In this document: positions 9,071 to 16,507 of the stretch, one piece after another
Layout of the letters: each line of letters begins with the position of its first letter
Position numbering within the stretch: the stretch's first letter is position 1
Assembly: GCA_963845425.1 (NCBI GenBank)
Contig: CAWJSC010000017.1
Span: 248,001 to 312,000, forward strand
Direction: 5' to 3'
Length of the DNA stretch: 64,000 bases
Source: DATDAH01 sp963845425
GTDB lineage: Bacteria; Actinomycetota; Acidimicrobiia; Acidimicrobiales; DATDAH01
Notes under the pieces: generated by a model
What the model was told of the DNA's origin: nothing
Database searches by the model: none
Seen by the model: the letters and a program-made list of their open reading frames with translations, nothing else
Program-made: the position numbers and the translations under genes

Positions 9071-9661
9071 ATGAACAGCCTGCGAGAGCGCAAGAAGGCC
9101 GATACGCGCGAGGCCATCCGTGGTGCCGCGGTCGAGCTCTTCTGCACCCACGGTTTCGAGGCGACGACGATGGACGCCGTGGCCGCCTCGGCCGACGTCT
9201 CGGTGCGCACGGTGTTCCGCTACTTCCGCACCAAGGAGGACCTGGTCTTCGCCGACGTGGAGGCGGACCTCGCCGACCTCCGGGCCCTGCTCGACGCCCG
9301 ACCCACCGACGAGCCGGTGATGCGCAGCGTGCGGGAGGTCGTCGAGGTCCTGGCCGGCCGGATGGAGAGCGGGCGGGAGGCGGACGTCCGCCTCGCCCCG
9401 CTGCTGCACGACGAACCCGCCCTCCGCCAGCGCTACCTGGGGGTCCTCGACCGGGTGGAGGAGACCGTCGCCGACTGGGCCCGCCTTCGCCTCGCCGCGG
9501 GGCCCGAGGACCTCCGGCCGGGCCTCCTGGCGGCCTGCATGGTGTCGGTCCAACGGGTGGTCGTCGACGCGATGATCCAGGGCGATCCACGGCCCCTGGC
9601 CGACCTCATCCGCGAGGCTGTGGCCCTCATCGGCCGGGGGTTCGACCAGCTCGACGGCTGA
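9071..9661 (+). CDS. TetR family regulator of the divergent MMPL exporter
   Basis: A 196-residue protein. The TetR domain spans about residues 8-55: LRERKKADTREAIRGAAVEL, then DAVAASADVSVRTVFRYF. The ATG at 9071 is preferred because upstream starts (ATG 9047 or the open frame back to 8984) would run through the operator-like palindrome and add a Gly/Arg-rich tail. It most likely represses the exporter and itself; the inducing ligand is unknown. Its stop is followed 7 nt later by one of the 50-nt inverted-repeat elements. Confidence 0.9.
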   Translation: MNSLRERKKADTREAIRGAAVELFCTHGFEATTMDAVAASADVSVRTVFRYFRTKEDLVFADVEADLADLRALLDARPTDEPVMRSVREVVEVLAGRMESGREADVRLAPLLHDEPALRQRYLGVLDRVEETVADWARLRLAAGPEDLRPGLLAACMVSVQRVVVDAMIQGDPRPLADLIREAVALIGRGFDQLDG

Positions 9662-9668
9662 CCCGCCC

Positions 9669-9718
9669 GTTCTGGGCATCCTCCTCCGCGTCCCACCGCG
9701 GGTGGGAGGGCCCAGAAC
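9669..9718. repeat. 50-nt inverted-repeat element, copy 1
   Basis: Left arm 9669-9688 begins GTTCTGGGC; right arm 9699-9718 ends GCCCAGAAC. The outer 9 bp pair perfectly. Inside, TCCCACC GCG GGTGGGA forms its own hairpin. It lies between convergent genes, 7 nt after the TetR stop, and has no T-tract. Confidence 0.7.
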
Positions 9719-9736
9719 CTGTCCGGTGACGAGCGG

Positions 9737-12067
9737 TCAGCCGCCGGGGACGTTCGTGACCGGTCGGTAGCGGCGGCAGGGCTGGGCCCGCAGCGCGCCG
9801 CAGGGCGGGCGCTCCGCGGGGGCCTCGACGCCGGCGACCACGCCGAGGGTCAGCGACGACGGGAAGTCCGACGAGCTGGCCACGAGGTTCGACTGGCCGG
9901 CGGCGTCGAGGGTGTCGAAGGCCCAGCGGGTGCGGTTGCCGCCCGGGGTGTCGATGTACAGCCGAAGCTGGGAGCCAGCCCGGAACACGTGGGCGAACGG
10001 GAAGATGTCCACCGGCACCGAGACGAACTCACCCTCCGCCAGCGGCTCAGCCGCGGCCTCGGTGTGCCGCGGGACGGGGTGGAGGTCCGTGGACTGCTCT
10101 TCGTCCAGCGCCCGGTGGCTGGCTCGCATCCAGCCCGACTGGACGTAGACCTCCCGCCCGTCGGGGGTCACCTCGGTCAGGGTCACCTCGAGGTCGGTGT
10201 CGGCGGCGCTGGACTGCACGAAGACGTCAGCCCGGGCCGAGCCGACCACCACCAGGTCCTCCTCCAGGCGCGGGGTGAGCCACGTCGCCACCTCGCCCTG
10301 CTGCGGGGACCGCCACCGGTAGGGCGGCTGGGAGGAGAAGTTGACCTCGTCGGTCTGGTTCTCCTCGGTCAGGGTGCGCAGCCGGCCCTGGTCGGGGTCC
10401 TGGGCGTACTCCGCGACCGACCCGTCCTCGCCGTCGGCCACGGTCGGCTCGGCCGGGTCGAGGGACCCGTCGGGCTGGAAGTACCAGGTGGTCGCCGCAG
10501 CCTCCGGCGGAGGCCAGGTGGCGAAGGTGGCCTCGACGGTGCCACCGGGGCCACCCGGGTGGTCCGTGCCCGCACCGTTCTCGAAGAGCACGGTGAACGG
10601 GTCATCGGCCTCGAAGGCAGCCAGGGCCTCGTCGTAGGAGTCGACGCCCGCGAAGCGGTCGGGGCCGAGGGGCTCGCCGACACCGAAGATGGCATCGATG
10701 GCCGCGGGTGCGCCGAGCCGGAACACCGCGGGGATCTCGGGGATCCGTTCGGCCACGTAGAGGTCCAGGAACTCGGTCCACACCTGGAGGCTCGGCAGGG
10801 TCAGCCCGTCGCCGTGGGGGCCGTTGGTCAGCCGCACGTGGAGCTGGTCGGTCCCGGTGAAGTCGTCGAGCATGTTGGCGAAGTGACCGCTGGTCTGCTC
10901 GTCCTGCCACTGGCCGGTGAGGAAGACCGGGACCTCGATCCGGTCGACCAGGCTGGCGGGGCTGACGGGGGCCAGGCGCTCCTCCTGGTAGTAGGGCTCG
11001 GCCTCCAGGCCGCCGACCAGGTCCAGGTTCTGGGAGCGCTGGGACTGGTTGGCGTCGCAGGTCTGGTCGCCCTCGTCGATCTGCTGGTTGACGTAGTCCT
11101 CGGCGTAGGCCTCCGCCGACTCGCTCACCCGGGTCGTCCACTCGGCGGCGAAGCCGCTGTTGAAGATGCCGCCCGGGTAGCCGATTCCGGCGTAGGCCTC
11201 GTCGATGACCGACATCGGCGCGATCCCGGCCAGGTGGGGCGGCCGGGTCGAGGCGACGAAGAGCTGGGTGATGCCCGGGTAGGAGATGCCGACCATGCCG
11301 ACCCGGTTCCGGGCCACCCAGTCCTGGGCCGCGATGGCCTCGACCGCGTCGTAGCCGTCGGTGATCATGGCCCCCTCGAAGAAGGTCAGGGCGCCACCCG
11401 AGCAGCCCTTGCCCCGTACGTTGACCCCCACGGTGGCGTAGCCGAGGGCATCGGCCAGCTGCAGCTCAGGGGGTGGGCTGTAGGGGTTGGCCGGGTCGTA
11501 GCCCGACATGGTGACCACGGTGGGGTACGGCCCTTCAGCGGGGACGTCGTCGCGGGGGAAGCTGGGGAACCGGACCATGGCGGCCAGGGTCGTGCCGTCC
11601 CGCATCTCGATGTAGTTGATGCCTTCCACCAGGTCCTGGCCCTCGAAGAACGCGGACTCGGGGTGGTCCTCCCGGTCGAGCACGGCGACGGTCTCACTGG
11701 CCGCGAGGTCCTCCCCCTCGCCGGTGACCACCCGGTAGCCCTCGCCCGGGGCGACGCGGCCGAAGGTCAGCAGGCCCTCCTCGTCGACGGTCCCGGTCAC
11801 GTCCACGCGACCAAGAGGGGTGAACCAGGCCTCGACCGGCACGCCGTCGGCGTCGACCAGCCCGAGCTCGGTGCCCGGGTCGGCCTCGCTCACCATGACA
11901 TACTCGACGCCACCCTGCAGGCCGACCTCGAGCGGGGCGGCCTCGTCGAGGTCCACCGGCGCACCCTCGTCCCCGCCGCCCCGGCGGTCGTCCGAAGAGC
12001 AGGCGGCGGCGGCCAGGACGAGGGCGAGGGCCAGGGCGGTGAACCCGAGACGGGCGGGCCGGGACAT
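9737..12067 (-). CDS. Exported CocE/NonD-family (X-Pro dipeptidyl-peptidase type) hydrolase, lipoprotein
   Basis: A 776-residue protein with a lipoprotein signal peptide: basic start, hydrophobic core ALALALVLAA, lipobox AAAC with Cys about residue 23. After a Ser/Asp linker it has a small beta domain, then the alpha/beta hydrolase core. The core includes VNVRGKGCSGG and nucleophile motif GISYPGI, as in CocE esterases and X-Pro peptidases. The C-terminal third is the beta-sandwich domain of this family (FPFAHVFRAGSQLRLYIDTP). It probably acts as an esterase or peptidase on the outer face of the membrane; its substrate is unknown. A TACGCT box lies 9 nt before the ATG. Confidence 0.9.
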   Translation of the reverse strand: MSRPARLGFTALALALVLAAAACSSDDRRGGGDEGAPVDLDEAAPLEVGLQGGVEYVMVSEADPGTELGLVDADGVPVEAWFTPLGRVDVTGTVDEEGLLTFGRVAPGEGYRVVTGEGEDLAASETVAVLDREDHPESAFFEGQDLVEGINYIEMRDGTTLAAMVRFPSFPRDDVPAEGPYPTVVTMSGYDPANPYSPPPELQLADALGYATVGVNVRGKGCSGGALTFFEGAMITDGYDAVEAIAAQDWVARNRVGMVGISYPGITQLFVASTRPPHLAGIAPMSVIDEAYAGIGYPGGIFNSGFAAEWTTRVSESAEAYAEDYVNQQIDEGDQTCDANQSQRSQNLDLVGGLEAEPYYQEERLAPVSPASLVDRIEVPVFLTGQWQDEQTSGHFANMLDDFTGTDQLHVRLTNGPHGDGLTLPSLQVWTEFLDLYVAERIPEIPAVFRLGAPAAIDAIFGVGEPLGPDRFAGVDSYDEALAAFEADDPFTVLFENGAGTDHPGGPGGTVEATFATWPPPEAAATTWYFQPDGSLDPAEPTVADGEDGSVAEYAQDPDQGRLRTLTEENQTDEVNFSSQPPYRWRSPQQGEVATWLTPRLEEDLVVVGSARADVFVQSSAADTDLEVTLTEVTPDGREVYVQSGWMRASHRALDEEQSTDLHPVPRHTEAAAEPLAEGEFVSVPVDIFPFAHVFRAGSQLRLYIDTPGGNRTRWAFDTLDAAGQSNLVASSSDFPSSLTLGVVAGVEAPAERPPCGALRAQPCRRYRPVTNVPGG

Positions 12068-12076
12068 TGGCGCCGC

Positions 12077-12082
12077 AGCGTA
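12077..12082 (-). promoter_or_regulatory. candidate -10 box of the CocE-type hydrolase gene
   Basis: On the minus strand TACGCT lies 9 nt before the ATG at 12067, within an AT-richer patch. The transcript would have almost no leader. Confidence 0.4.
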
Positions 12083-12112
12083 AACGACGATTCGGCACGG
12101 CCCGGAGCGGCC

Positions 12113-12667
12113 CTACTGGCGGGTGTTGCGCGCCGAGCCGGTGAGGGGCTCACCGTCCAGGCGGAACACGGCGCACACCACCAGCCGGTCTCCGTCGGCC
12201 CAGGACTCCGGCGACGGCCAGAGGGCGGCGATCTCGAGCTCCGACGAGGTCCAGGGCACACCGACGAACGCGCCGAAGCGATCCCGGCAGGTCTCCTGGG
12301 CCACAGTGCGTAACCGGCCGACGCCCGGGAAGCCCGCGTCGGGCCCGGCGGGCAGCTCGGTGCGGGCGTACGCCTCGGCCTGGTGGGGGAGGCCGCAGGG
12401 CACGGCCCGGGTCTCGGTGATCTCGTTGACCTCCTGACCGGTGAAGGCGCTGGCGTCCTCGATGCACACCCCCGGGGTCAGGTCGATCACCGCCAGCGCC
12501 CGCCCGGGCTCGGGCGTGGTGGTCGAGGGCACCGTCGTGGTCGTGACCGTCGTCGTGGTCGTCGGCGTGGCCCGGTCGACCAGCCATTCGGGCGGGTCGT
12601 CGTCGGAGCAGGCACCGAGGACGAGGGCGGAGGCGAGGACGAGGGCGAGGAGCGATCGGATGCGCAT
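12113..12667 (-). CDS. Lipoprotein with septum-formation (Septum_form) type domain
   Basis: A 184-residue lipoprotein: signal MRIRSLLALVLASALVLGAC with the lipobox LGAC, then a Thr-rich linker (about residues 34-53) that probably spans the cell wall. The rest matches the actinobacterial septum-formation family: DLTPGVCIED, VPCGLPHQAEAYA, a TCRDRF segment and GDRLVVCAVF, with paired Cys residues likely to form disulfides. Its role is unproven; relatives are cell-surface proteins tied to division by annotation only. Its ATG shares one base (12667) with the stop of the sortase catalytic frame, so it is co-translated with sortase. Confidence 0.82.
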   Translation of the reverse strand: MRIRSLLALVLASALVLGACSDDDPPEWLVDRATPTTTTTVTTTTVPSTTTPEPGRALAVIDLTPGVCIEDASAFTGQEVNEITETRAVPCGLPHQAEAYARTELPAGPDAGFPGVGRLRTVAQETCRDRFGAFVGVPWTSSELEIAALWPSPESWADGDRLVVCAVFRLDGEPLTGSARNTRQ

Positions 12668-13311
12668 CAGTAGCTGGCCGGGAGGAGGTAGGAGAAGTTC
12701 TCGAAGAAGCCGTACAGCACGACGAGGAAGATCGGCAGGCCGATGGCGTAGACCGGCCAGCGCCGCCAGGCGCGACCCACGACCCAGGCGGTCATCCACA
12801 CCATCGCCGCGGCGAGGCCCCAGACCACGGCCGGTGACTTCGCGTGCTCCTGGCCGTCGAGGTCCTCGGCGTCCTGGATGGCCACGGCCTGGCCGCTGTC
12901 GGGTAGGGCCACGAACGGGGCGGCCGGCTCCTGGAGGATGGCGGACACCACGATGCGCTCCGCCGCGCTGTACTCGGGGTGGCAGGCGGTGAGGGTGAGG
13001 CGGTTGTCGAACTTGGCCTCGAGCACGTCGACCCGGTCGGGGGTGACGATGACGGTGCTGTTGTAGACGTAGGTGAACTGCGAGCCGTTGAAGTAGCTGA
13101 TGATGATCTCATCGCCCTCGCCGAGCTCGTCGATGCGGTTGAAGGGAGCGCCGTAGGTCGTGCGGTGGCCGGCAATGGCGGCGTTGCCCTCCTGGCCGGG
13201 CAGCGGCGTGCCCTCGTAGTGGCCCGGGCCGCTCGAGAGCACGTCGAGGCCGACGCCCTCGAAGAACATCTTGTCGACGCCGATCGACGGGATCTGGATC
13301 CGACCGATCAT
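12667..13311 (-). CDS. Class E sortase, catalytic part in its own frame
   Basis: Read from ATG 13311, this gives 214 residues. It has the sortase beta-barrel core: IQIPSIGVDKMFFEGV, GPGHYEGTPLPGQ, catalytic His in AIAGHRTTYGAPF, catalytic Cys in TLTACHPEYS, and Arg in SAAERIVVSAI. Two C-terminal hydrophobic segments follow (about 150-205). Class E sortases attach surface proteins to the cell wall. The usual N-terminal membrane anchor is absent here and is encoded in the overlapping upstream frame (13308-13550). The two overlap by ATGA, and a single -1 shift would fuse them. This could be a true split, programmed shift, mutation or sequence error. Confidence 0.82.
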   Translation of the reverse strand: MIGRIQIPSIGVDKMFFEGVGLDVLSSGPGHYEGTPLPGQEGNAAIAGHRTTYGAPFNRIDELGEGDEIIISYFNGSQFTYVYNSTVIVTPDRVDVLEAKFDNRLTLTACHPEYSAAERIVVSAILQEPAAPFVALPDSGQAVAIQDAEDLDGQEHAKSPAVVWGLAAAMVWMTAWVVGRAWRRWPVYAIGLPIFLVVLYGFFENFSYLLPASY

Positions 13312-13550
13312 CTGGCCCCGCGGGGCGCGGGCGGCACCGGCTGGGCCTGCCCCGGTCGCACCGGTCGGGGGTCGGGGTGGGCGCGGTTGTACTGCTCGAC
13401 CTGTTCGTCGAACTGGTCCCGGGCGTCGTCCTGGGCCTGGGCCGTGCGGATGCCGGTGCCCCACAGCTGGTACGCGACGAAGAGCAGGATCAGGACGCCG
13501 GCGGTGATCATCACCCGGCCGATCGCGCCGAGGGTGCGCGCCAGCTTCAC
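13308..13550 (-). CDS. Sortase membrane anchor and linker, separate frame
   Basis: An 80-residue protein: basic start MKLARTLGAIGR, one transmembrane helix ITAGVLILLFVAYQLWGTGI, a helical stretch, then a Pro-rich linker (RPVRPGQAQPVPPAPRG). This is the normal N-terminus of class E sortases. It stops at TGA within ATGA, where the ATG opens the catalytic frame. Continuing into the -1 frame would give PAPRGQMIGRIQIP, exactly the expected junction. Compare with the 12667-13311 entry. If both are translated separately, the catalytic part would rely on its C-terminal helices for membrane anchoring. Confidence 0.75.
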   Translation of the reverse strand: MKLARTLGAIGRVMITAGVLILLFVAYQLWGTGIRTAQAQDDARDQFDEQVEQYNRAHPDPRPVRPGQAQPVPPAPRGAR

Positions 13551-13625
13551 CGGCCGGAGGGTACCGGCGGAGCGATCGCGCCCTGAAGCAGCCCCGTGGA
13601 CGATCCACGACGGTGACGCCGGACG

Positions 13626-13656
13626 GGCTGAACGGAGTGAAGCCAGTCAGAAGTAG
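13626..13656 (-). repeat. Short dispersed repeat related to 42761-42785
   Basis: On the minus strand this reads TGACTGGCTTCACTCCGTTC followed by AGC. It differs by only a few bases from TGACTGGCTTCGCTGCGCTC AGC near 42764. Both lie in gene gaps and both encode RSEAS-like strings in a false frame, which argues for a small repeat rather than coding. Confidence 0.5.
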
Positions 13657-13665
13657 CGGCCCCGG

Positions 13666-13671
13666 TACCCT
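13666..13671 (+). promoter_or_regulatory. candidate -10 box of the ccm operon
   Basis: TACCCT lies 11 nt before the ccmA ATG at 13683. It is the only promoter-like box seen ahead of the nine-gene run. Confidence 0.4.
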
Positions 13672-13682
13672 GAAGCCTGCTC

Positions 13683-14372
13683 ATGGCACCCGTCGTCCGC
13701 CTCCGGGGTGCCGTCTCGCTGCTCGGACGCTTTCCCGCCCTCGCCGGTGTCGATCTCGACGTCGAGCCGGCTGAGGTGGTGCTGCTCCGTGGCCCGAACG
13801 GTGCCGGCAAGACCACCCTCCTTCGGGTGTGTGCCGGCCTCCTGCCGGTCACCAGCGGCACCGCCGAGGTGCTGGGGGTGGACCTGGTCGCCGACCGGCG
13901 GTCGGTGCGCCACCGGGTCGGCCTCGTCGGTCACGGCGGCGGCCTCTACGACGACCTCAGCGTGGCCGAGAACGTCGCCTTCTGGGGCCGGGCCGCCGGC
14001 GCCACCGAGGACGACGTCAACGGGGCCCTGGCCCGCCTCGGCCTGGATGGCCGCCTGCGGGACCTGGCCGTGGCCCGCCTGTCGGCCGGCCAGCGGCGCC
14101 GGACCTCCATCGCGGCGATGGTCGCCCGTCGCCCCCAGCTGTGGCTGCTCGACGAGCCCCACGCCAGCCTCGACGCCGACGGCCGGGACCTGATCGACGC
14201 CCTGATCTGGGACTCGGTGGCCGCAGGGGCCACGGTGCTGCTGGCCAGTCACGAGGACGACCGGGCCGCGGCGGTGGCCACCCGGGTGGTCGAGGTACGG
14301 GGCGGCACCACCGTGGGGGCGTCGGCGCCCCCGGCGGCCCCGGTCGCCGAGGAGGCCCCCCGTGCTGGCTGA
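13683..14372 (+). CDS. ccmA: Heme exporter ATP-binding protein CcmA
   Basis: A 229-residue ABC ATPase. It has Walker A GPNGAGKTT (about residues 38-46), signature LSAGQRRR (about 136-143), Walker B LWLLDEPHASLD and the switch His in LLASHED. It pairs with CcmB and CcmC in the membrane complex that releases heme-loaded CcmE during cytochrome c maturation. A C-terminal Ala/Pro-rich tail of about 25 residues is not needed for the fold. It overlaps ccmB by 11 nt and opens an operon with ccmB to ccmI. CcmA resembles general ABC ATPases, so the call depends on this context. Confidence 0.92.
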   Translation: MAPVVRLRGAVSLLGRFPALAGVDLDVEPAEVVLLRGPNGAGKTTLLRVCAGLLPVTSGTAEVLGVDLVADRRSVRHRVGLVGHGGGLYDDLSVAENVAFWGRAAGATEDDVNGALARLGLDGRLRDLAVARLSAGQRRRTSIAAMVARRPQLWLLDEPHASLDADGRDLIDALIWDSVAAGATVLLASHEDDRAAAVATRVVEVRGGTTVGASAPPAAPVAEEAPRAG

Positions 14373-15030
14373 CGCCCGCCTGGTCGCCGGCAAGGACCTG
14401 CGCATCGAGCGCCGGGCCCGGGTGGCCACCAACCAGGTCGCCCCGTTCGCCCTGCTCGTGCTCGTGCTCTTCGCCTTCGCCCTCGACCCCGATCGGGGCA
14501 TCCTCGACCGGGCCACGGCCGGCCTCTACTGGGTGGCCGTCCTGCTGTCGGCGGTGCTCGCGGTGCAGCGGGCCTACGCCCTCGAGGCCGCCGACGGCGT
14601 GCCTGACGCTCTGCGGCTCTCCGGCCTGGACCCGGCCGCGGTGTTCCTGGGCAAGACCGCCGCCCTCGCGCTCCAGCTCCTGGTCCTCGAGGCCCTCCTC
14701 CTGGTCGGCGTCGCCGTCCTGTACACCACCGAGCTGGCCGGTCCGGCGCTGCTGGCCGCGACCTGTCTGGCCGCGACCGTCGGCCTGGCCGCCGCCGGTA
14801 GCCTCTACGGCGTTCTCGCCGCCGGCCTACGCGTGAGGGAGACGCTCCTTCCGCTGCTCCTCCTCCCGGTCGTGGCCCCCGTGCTCATCGGGGCCACTCG
14901 GGCGTTCGAGGCGGCGCTGGCCGGAGCCCCCGGTGACGGGTGGCCCTGGTGTGGCCTGCTGGCCATTTTCGCGGCGATCTACGTAGCGTTCGGGATGCTC
15001 GCCTTCGGGCCCCTGATGGAGGAACTGTGA
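14362..15030 (+). CDS. ccmB: Heme exporter membrane protein CcmB
   Basis: A 222-residue protein with six hydrophobic segments, the normal CcmB length and topology. It begins with GTG 14362 inside the end of ccmA, and the N-terminal KDLRIERRARVATNQVAPFA is typical of CcmB. The later part includes GLAAAGSLYGVLAAGLRVRE and LLLLPVVAPVLIGATRAFEA, strongly conserved in the family. It forms the membrane part of the CcmAB ABC unit. Its stop TGA is shared with the GTGA start of ccmC, so translation is coupled. Confidence 0.95.
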   Translation: MLADARLVAGKDLRIERRARVATNQVAPFALLVLVLFAFALDPDRGILDRATAGLYWVAVLLSAVLAVQRAYALEAADGVPDALRLSGLDPAAVFLGKTAALALQLLVLEALLLVGVAVLYTTELAGPALLAATCLAATVGLAAAGSLYGVLAAGLRVRETLLPLLLLPVVAPVLIGATRAFEAALAGAPGDGWPWCGLLAIFAAIYVAFGMLAFGPLMEEL

Positions 15031-15779
15031 ACCAGACCACGACGGCGGTGACGGGGGCACCGGCCCACACCGGCTCGCGGGGCAGCCGCATCGTGGGGAT
15101 CCTGGCCGCCTGCGGGGCGCTGGCGCTGCTCGTGTTCGCCCTCGTGCTGAGCCCGGCCGACCGCGTCCAGGGCGAGGCCGTGCGCCTCATCTACCTCCAT
15201 GTTCCCGCCGCCATCGCCATGTACGGCGCGGTGATCCTCCTCGGGGTGGCCAGCGCGATGTGGCTGCGCCGCAAGACCCGGGGCTGGGACGTCCTGGGCG
15301 CGGCCGCCGCCGAGGTCGGCCTGGTCTTCACGGGCCTCACCCTGGTCACCGGGATGCTCTGGGGCCGGCCGACGTGGGGCGTCTACTGGGTGTGGGACGC
15401 CCGGCTCACCACCACGGCGATGCTCGCCATCCTGCTGGCCGGCTACCTGGCCCTGCGGCGGGTGCCCGCCTCCGAGGAGTCGCGGGCCCGGCGGGCCGCC
15501 GTCGCCGGCCTCCTCGTGGTCGTCGACCTGCCGCTCATCCACTATTCGGTGAACTGGTGGCGCACCCTGCACCAGGACGCCACGATCTCCACCACCGACG
15601 TGAAGATCGACGGCCTGATGTTGTTCACCCTCTTCCTCAGCATGGTCGTGGCCGGCCTGGTCCTGACCTGGCTCCTCATCCACCGGTTCCGGCTCGCCTG
15701 GTTGGAGGCCGAGGTCGAGGACGGCGGCCTGGACCGGGCCTTGGCTGAGCGCCGGGCCGAGGCGGAGGTGTCGGCGTGA
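15027..15779 (+). CDS. ccmC: Heme-handling protein CcmC
   Basis: A 250-residue membrane protein with six helices. The tryptophan-rich heme motif is WGVYWVWDARLTTT (about residues 118-131). Likely axial heme ligands are His in YLHVPAAIAMY and in PLIHYSVNWWR. CcmC loads heme onto CcmE. GTG 15027 is preferred because its GTGA overlaps the ccmB stop; the longer reading from 14940 would sit inside ccmB. The C-terminus ends in a Glu/Arg-rich cytoplasmic tail and overlaps ccmD by 4 nt. Confidence 0.96.
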   Translation: MNQTTTAVTGAPAHTGSRGSRIVGILAACGALALLVFALVLSPADRVQGEAVRLIYLHVPAAIAMYGAVILLGVASAMWLRRKTRGWDVLGAAAAEVGLVFTGLTLVTGMLWGRPTWGVYWVWDARLTTTAMLAILLAGYLALRRVPASEESRARRAAVAGLLVVVDLPLIHYSVNWWRTLHQDATISTTDVKIDGLMLFTLFLSMVVAGLVLTWLLIHRFRLAWLEAEVEDGGLDRALAERRAEAEVSA

Positions 15780-15910
15780 TCAACGAGGGCTACGTCGTCG
15801 CCGGCTATCTGATCACCTTCCTCGGCCTGGGCGCCTACGCCGCGTGGATCCTGATCCGCGGCCGCCGCCTCTCGGCCAAGGTCCCCGAGGAGCGTCGCCG
15901 GTGGATGTGA
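15776..15910 (+). CDS. ccmD: Small membrane protein CcmD
   Basis: A 44-residue protein starting at GTG 15776, whose GTGA overlaps the ccmC stop. It has a short polar start (INEGYVVAG), one transmembrane helix YLITFLGLGAYAAWILI and a basic cytoplasmic tail RGRRLSAKVPEERRRWM. Size, topology and position between ccmC and ccmE match CcmD, which helps release holo-CcmE from CcmABC. Sequence conservation in this family is low, so the call depends mainly on context. The stop overlaps the ccmE start. Confidence 0.88.
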   Translation: MINEGYVVAGYLITFLGLGAYAAWILIRGRRLSAKVPEERRRWM

Positions 15911-16410
15911 CCTCCACCGACGAGGTGGGTGGCCCCCCCGAGCTGGACCTCACCCCCCGGTCGACGGCCCCCCGGGGCCGTCGGGGCCTGGTGGCCTCCC
16001 TGGTGCTCGTGGCCGTCGTCGGCGCCCTGGCCTTCGTGGCGGTCAAGGCCCTCGGTGACGCCTCCCTGTTCTTCCTGAACGCCGACGAGGCCGTCGAGCA
16101 GCGGGCCGACCTCGGCACCGACCGGTTCCGGCTCCAGGGCACGGTGGTCGACGGCTCGGTCGAGGAGACCGACGCCGGGGTGGCGTTCGCGGTCGAGTTC
16201 AACGATGTCGTGGTCGACGTCGTTCACGAGGGGGACCCGCCCGAGCTGTTTCAGCCCGACATCCCCGTCGTGCTGGAGGGCAACTGGGAGGGTGAGGTGT
16301 TCGCGTCCGACCGGATCCTGGTGAAGCACTCCTCGGAGTACGAGGCCGAGAACCCGGACCGGATCGACGAGGCCGACCAGGGTGGAGAGAGCCACCCCGT
16401 CGAGCCGTGA
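15907..16410 (+). CDS. ccmE: Periplasmic heme chaperone CcmE
   Basis: A 167-residue protein anchored by one helix (GLVASLVLVAVVGALAFVAV, about residues 25-44), followed by the OB-fold: RFRLQGTVVDGSV, FAVEFNDVVVDVVHEG, PPELFQPDIPVVLEGNW. The heme-binding motif is VKHSSEYEAEN with His141 and Tyr145, the HxxxY form rather than CxxxY. It carries heme covalently from CcmC to the CcmF ligase. GTG 15907 overlaps the ccmD stop by 4 nt; GTG 15901 is also possible. After the stop there are 97 nt of GC-rich, hairpin-prone sequence before ccmF. Confidence 0.94.
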   Translation: MTSTDEVGGPPELDLTPRSTAPRGRRGLVASLVLVAVVGALAFVAVKALGDASLFFLNADEAVEQRADLGTDRFRLQGTVVDGSVEETDAGVAFAVEFNDVVVDVVHEGDPPELFQPDIPVVLEGNWEGEVFASDRILVKHSSEYEAENPDRIDEADQGGESHPVEP

Positions 16411-16507
16411 GCCGTCGCACGGTCGCCGCCGGCGCGGCTCCGCGGCTTCGCCGCTGTCGGCGAACGTCCCGAGAGCCGCTTCGCTCCGCGCCGCGGCGTA
16501 GGCAGCC

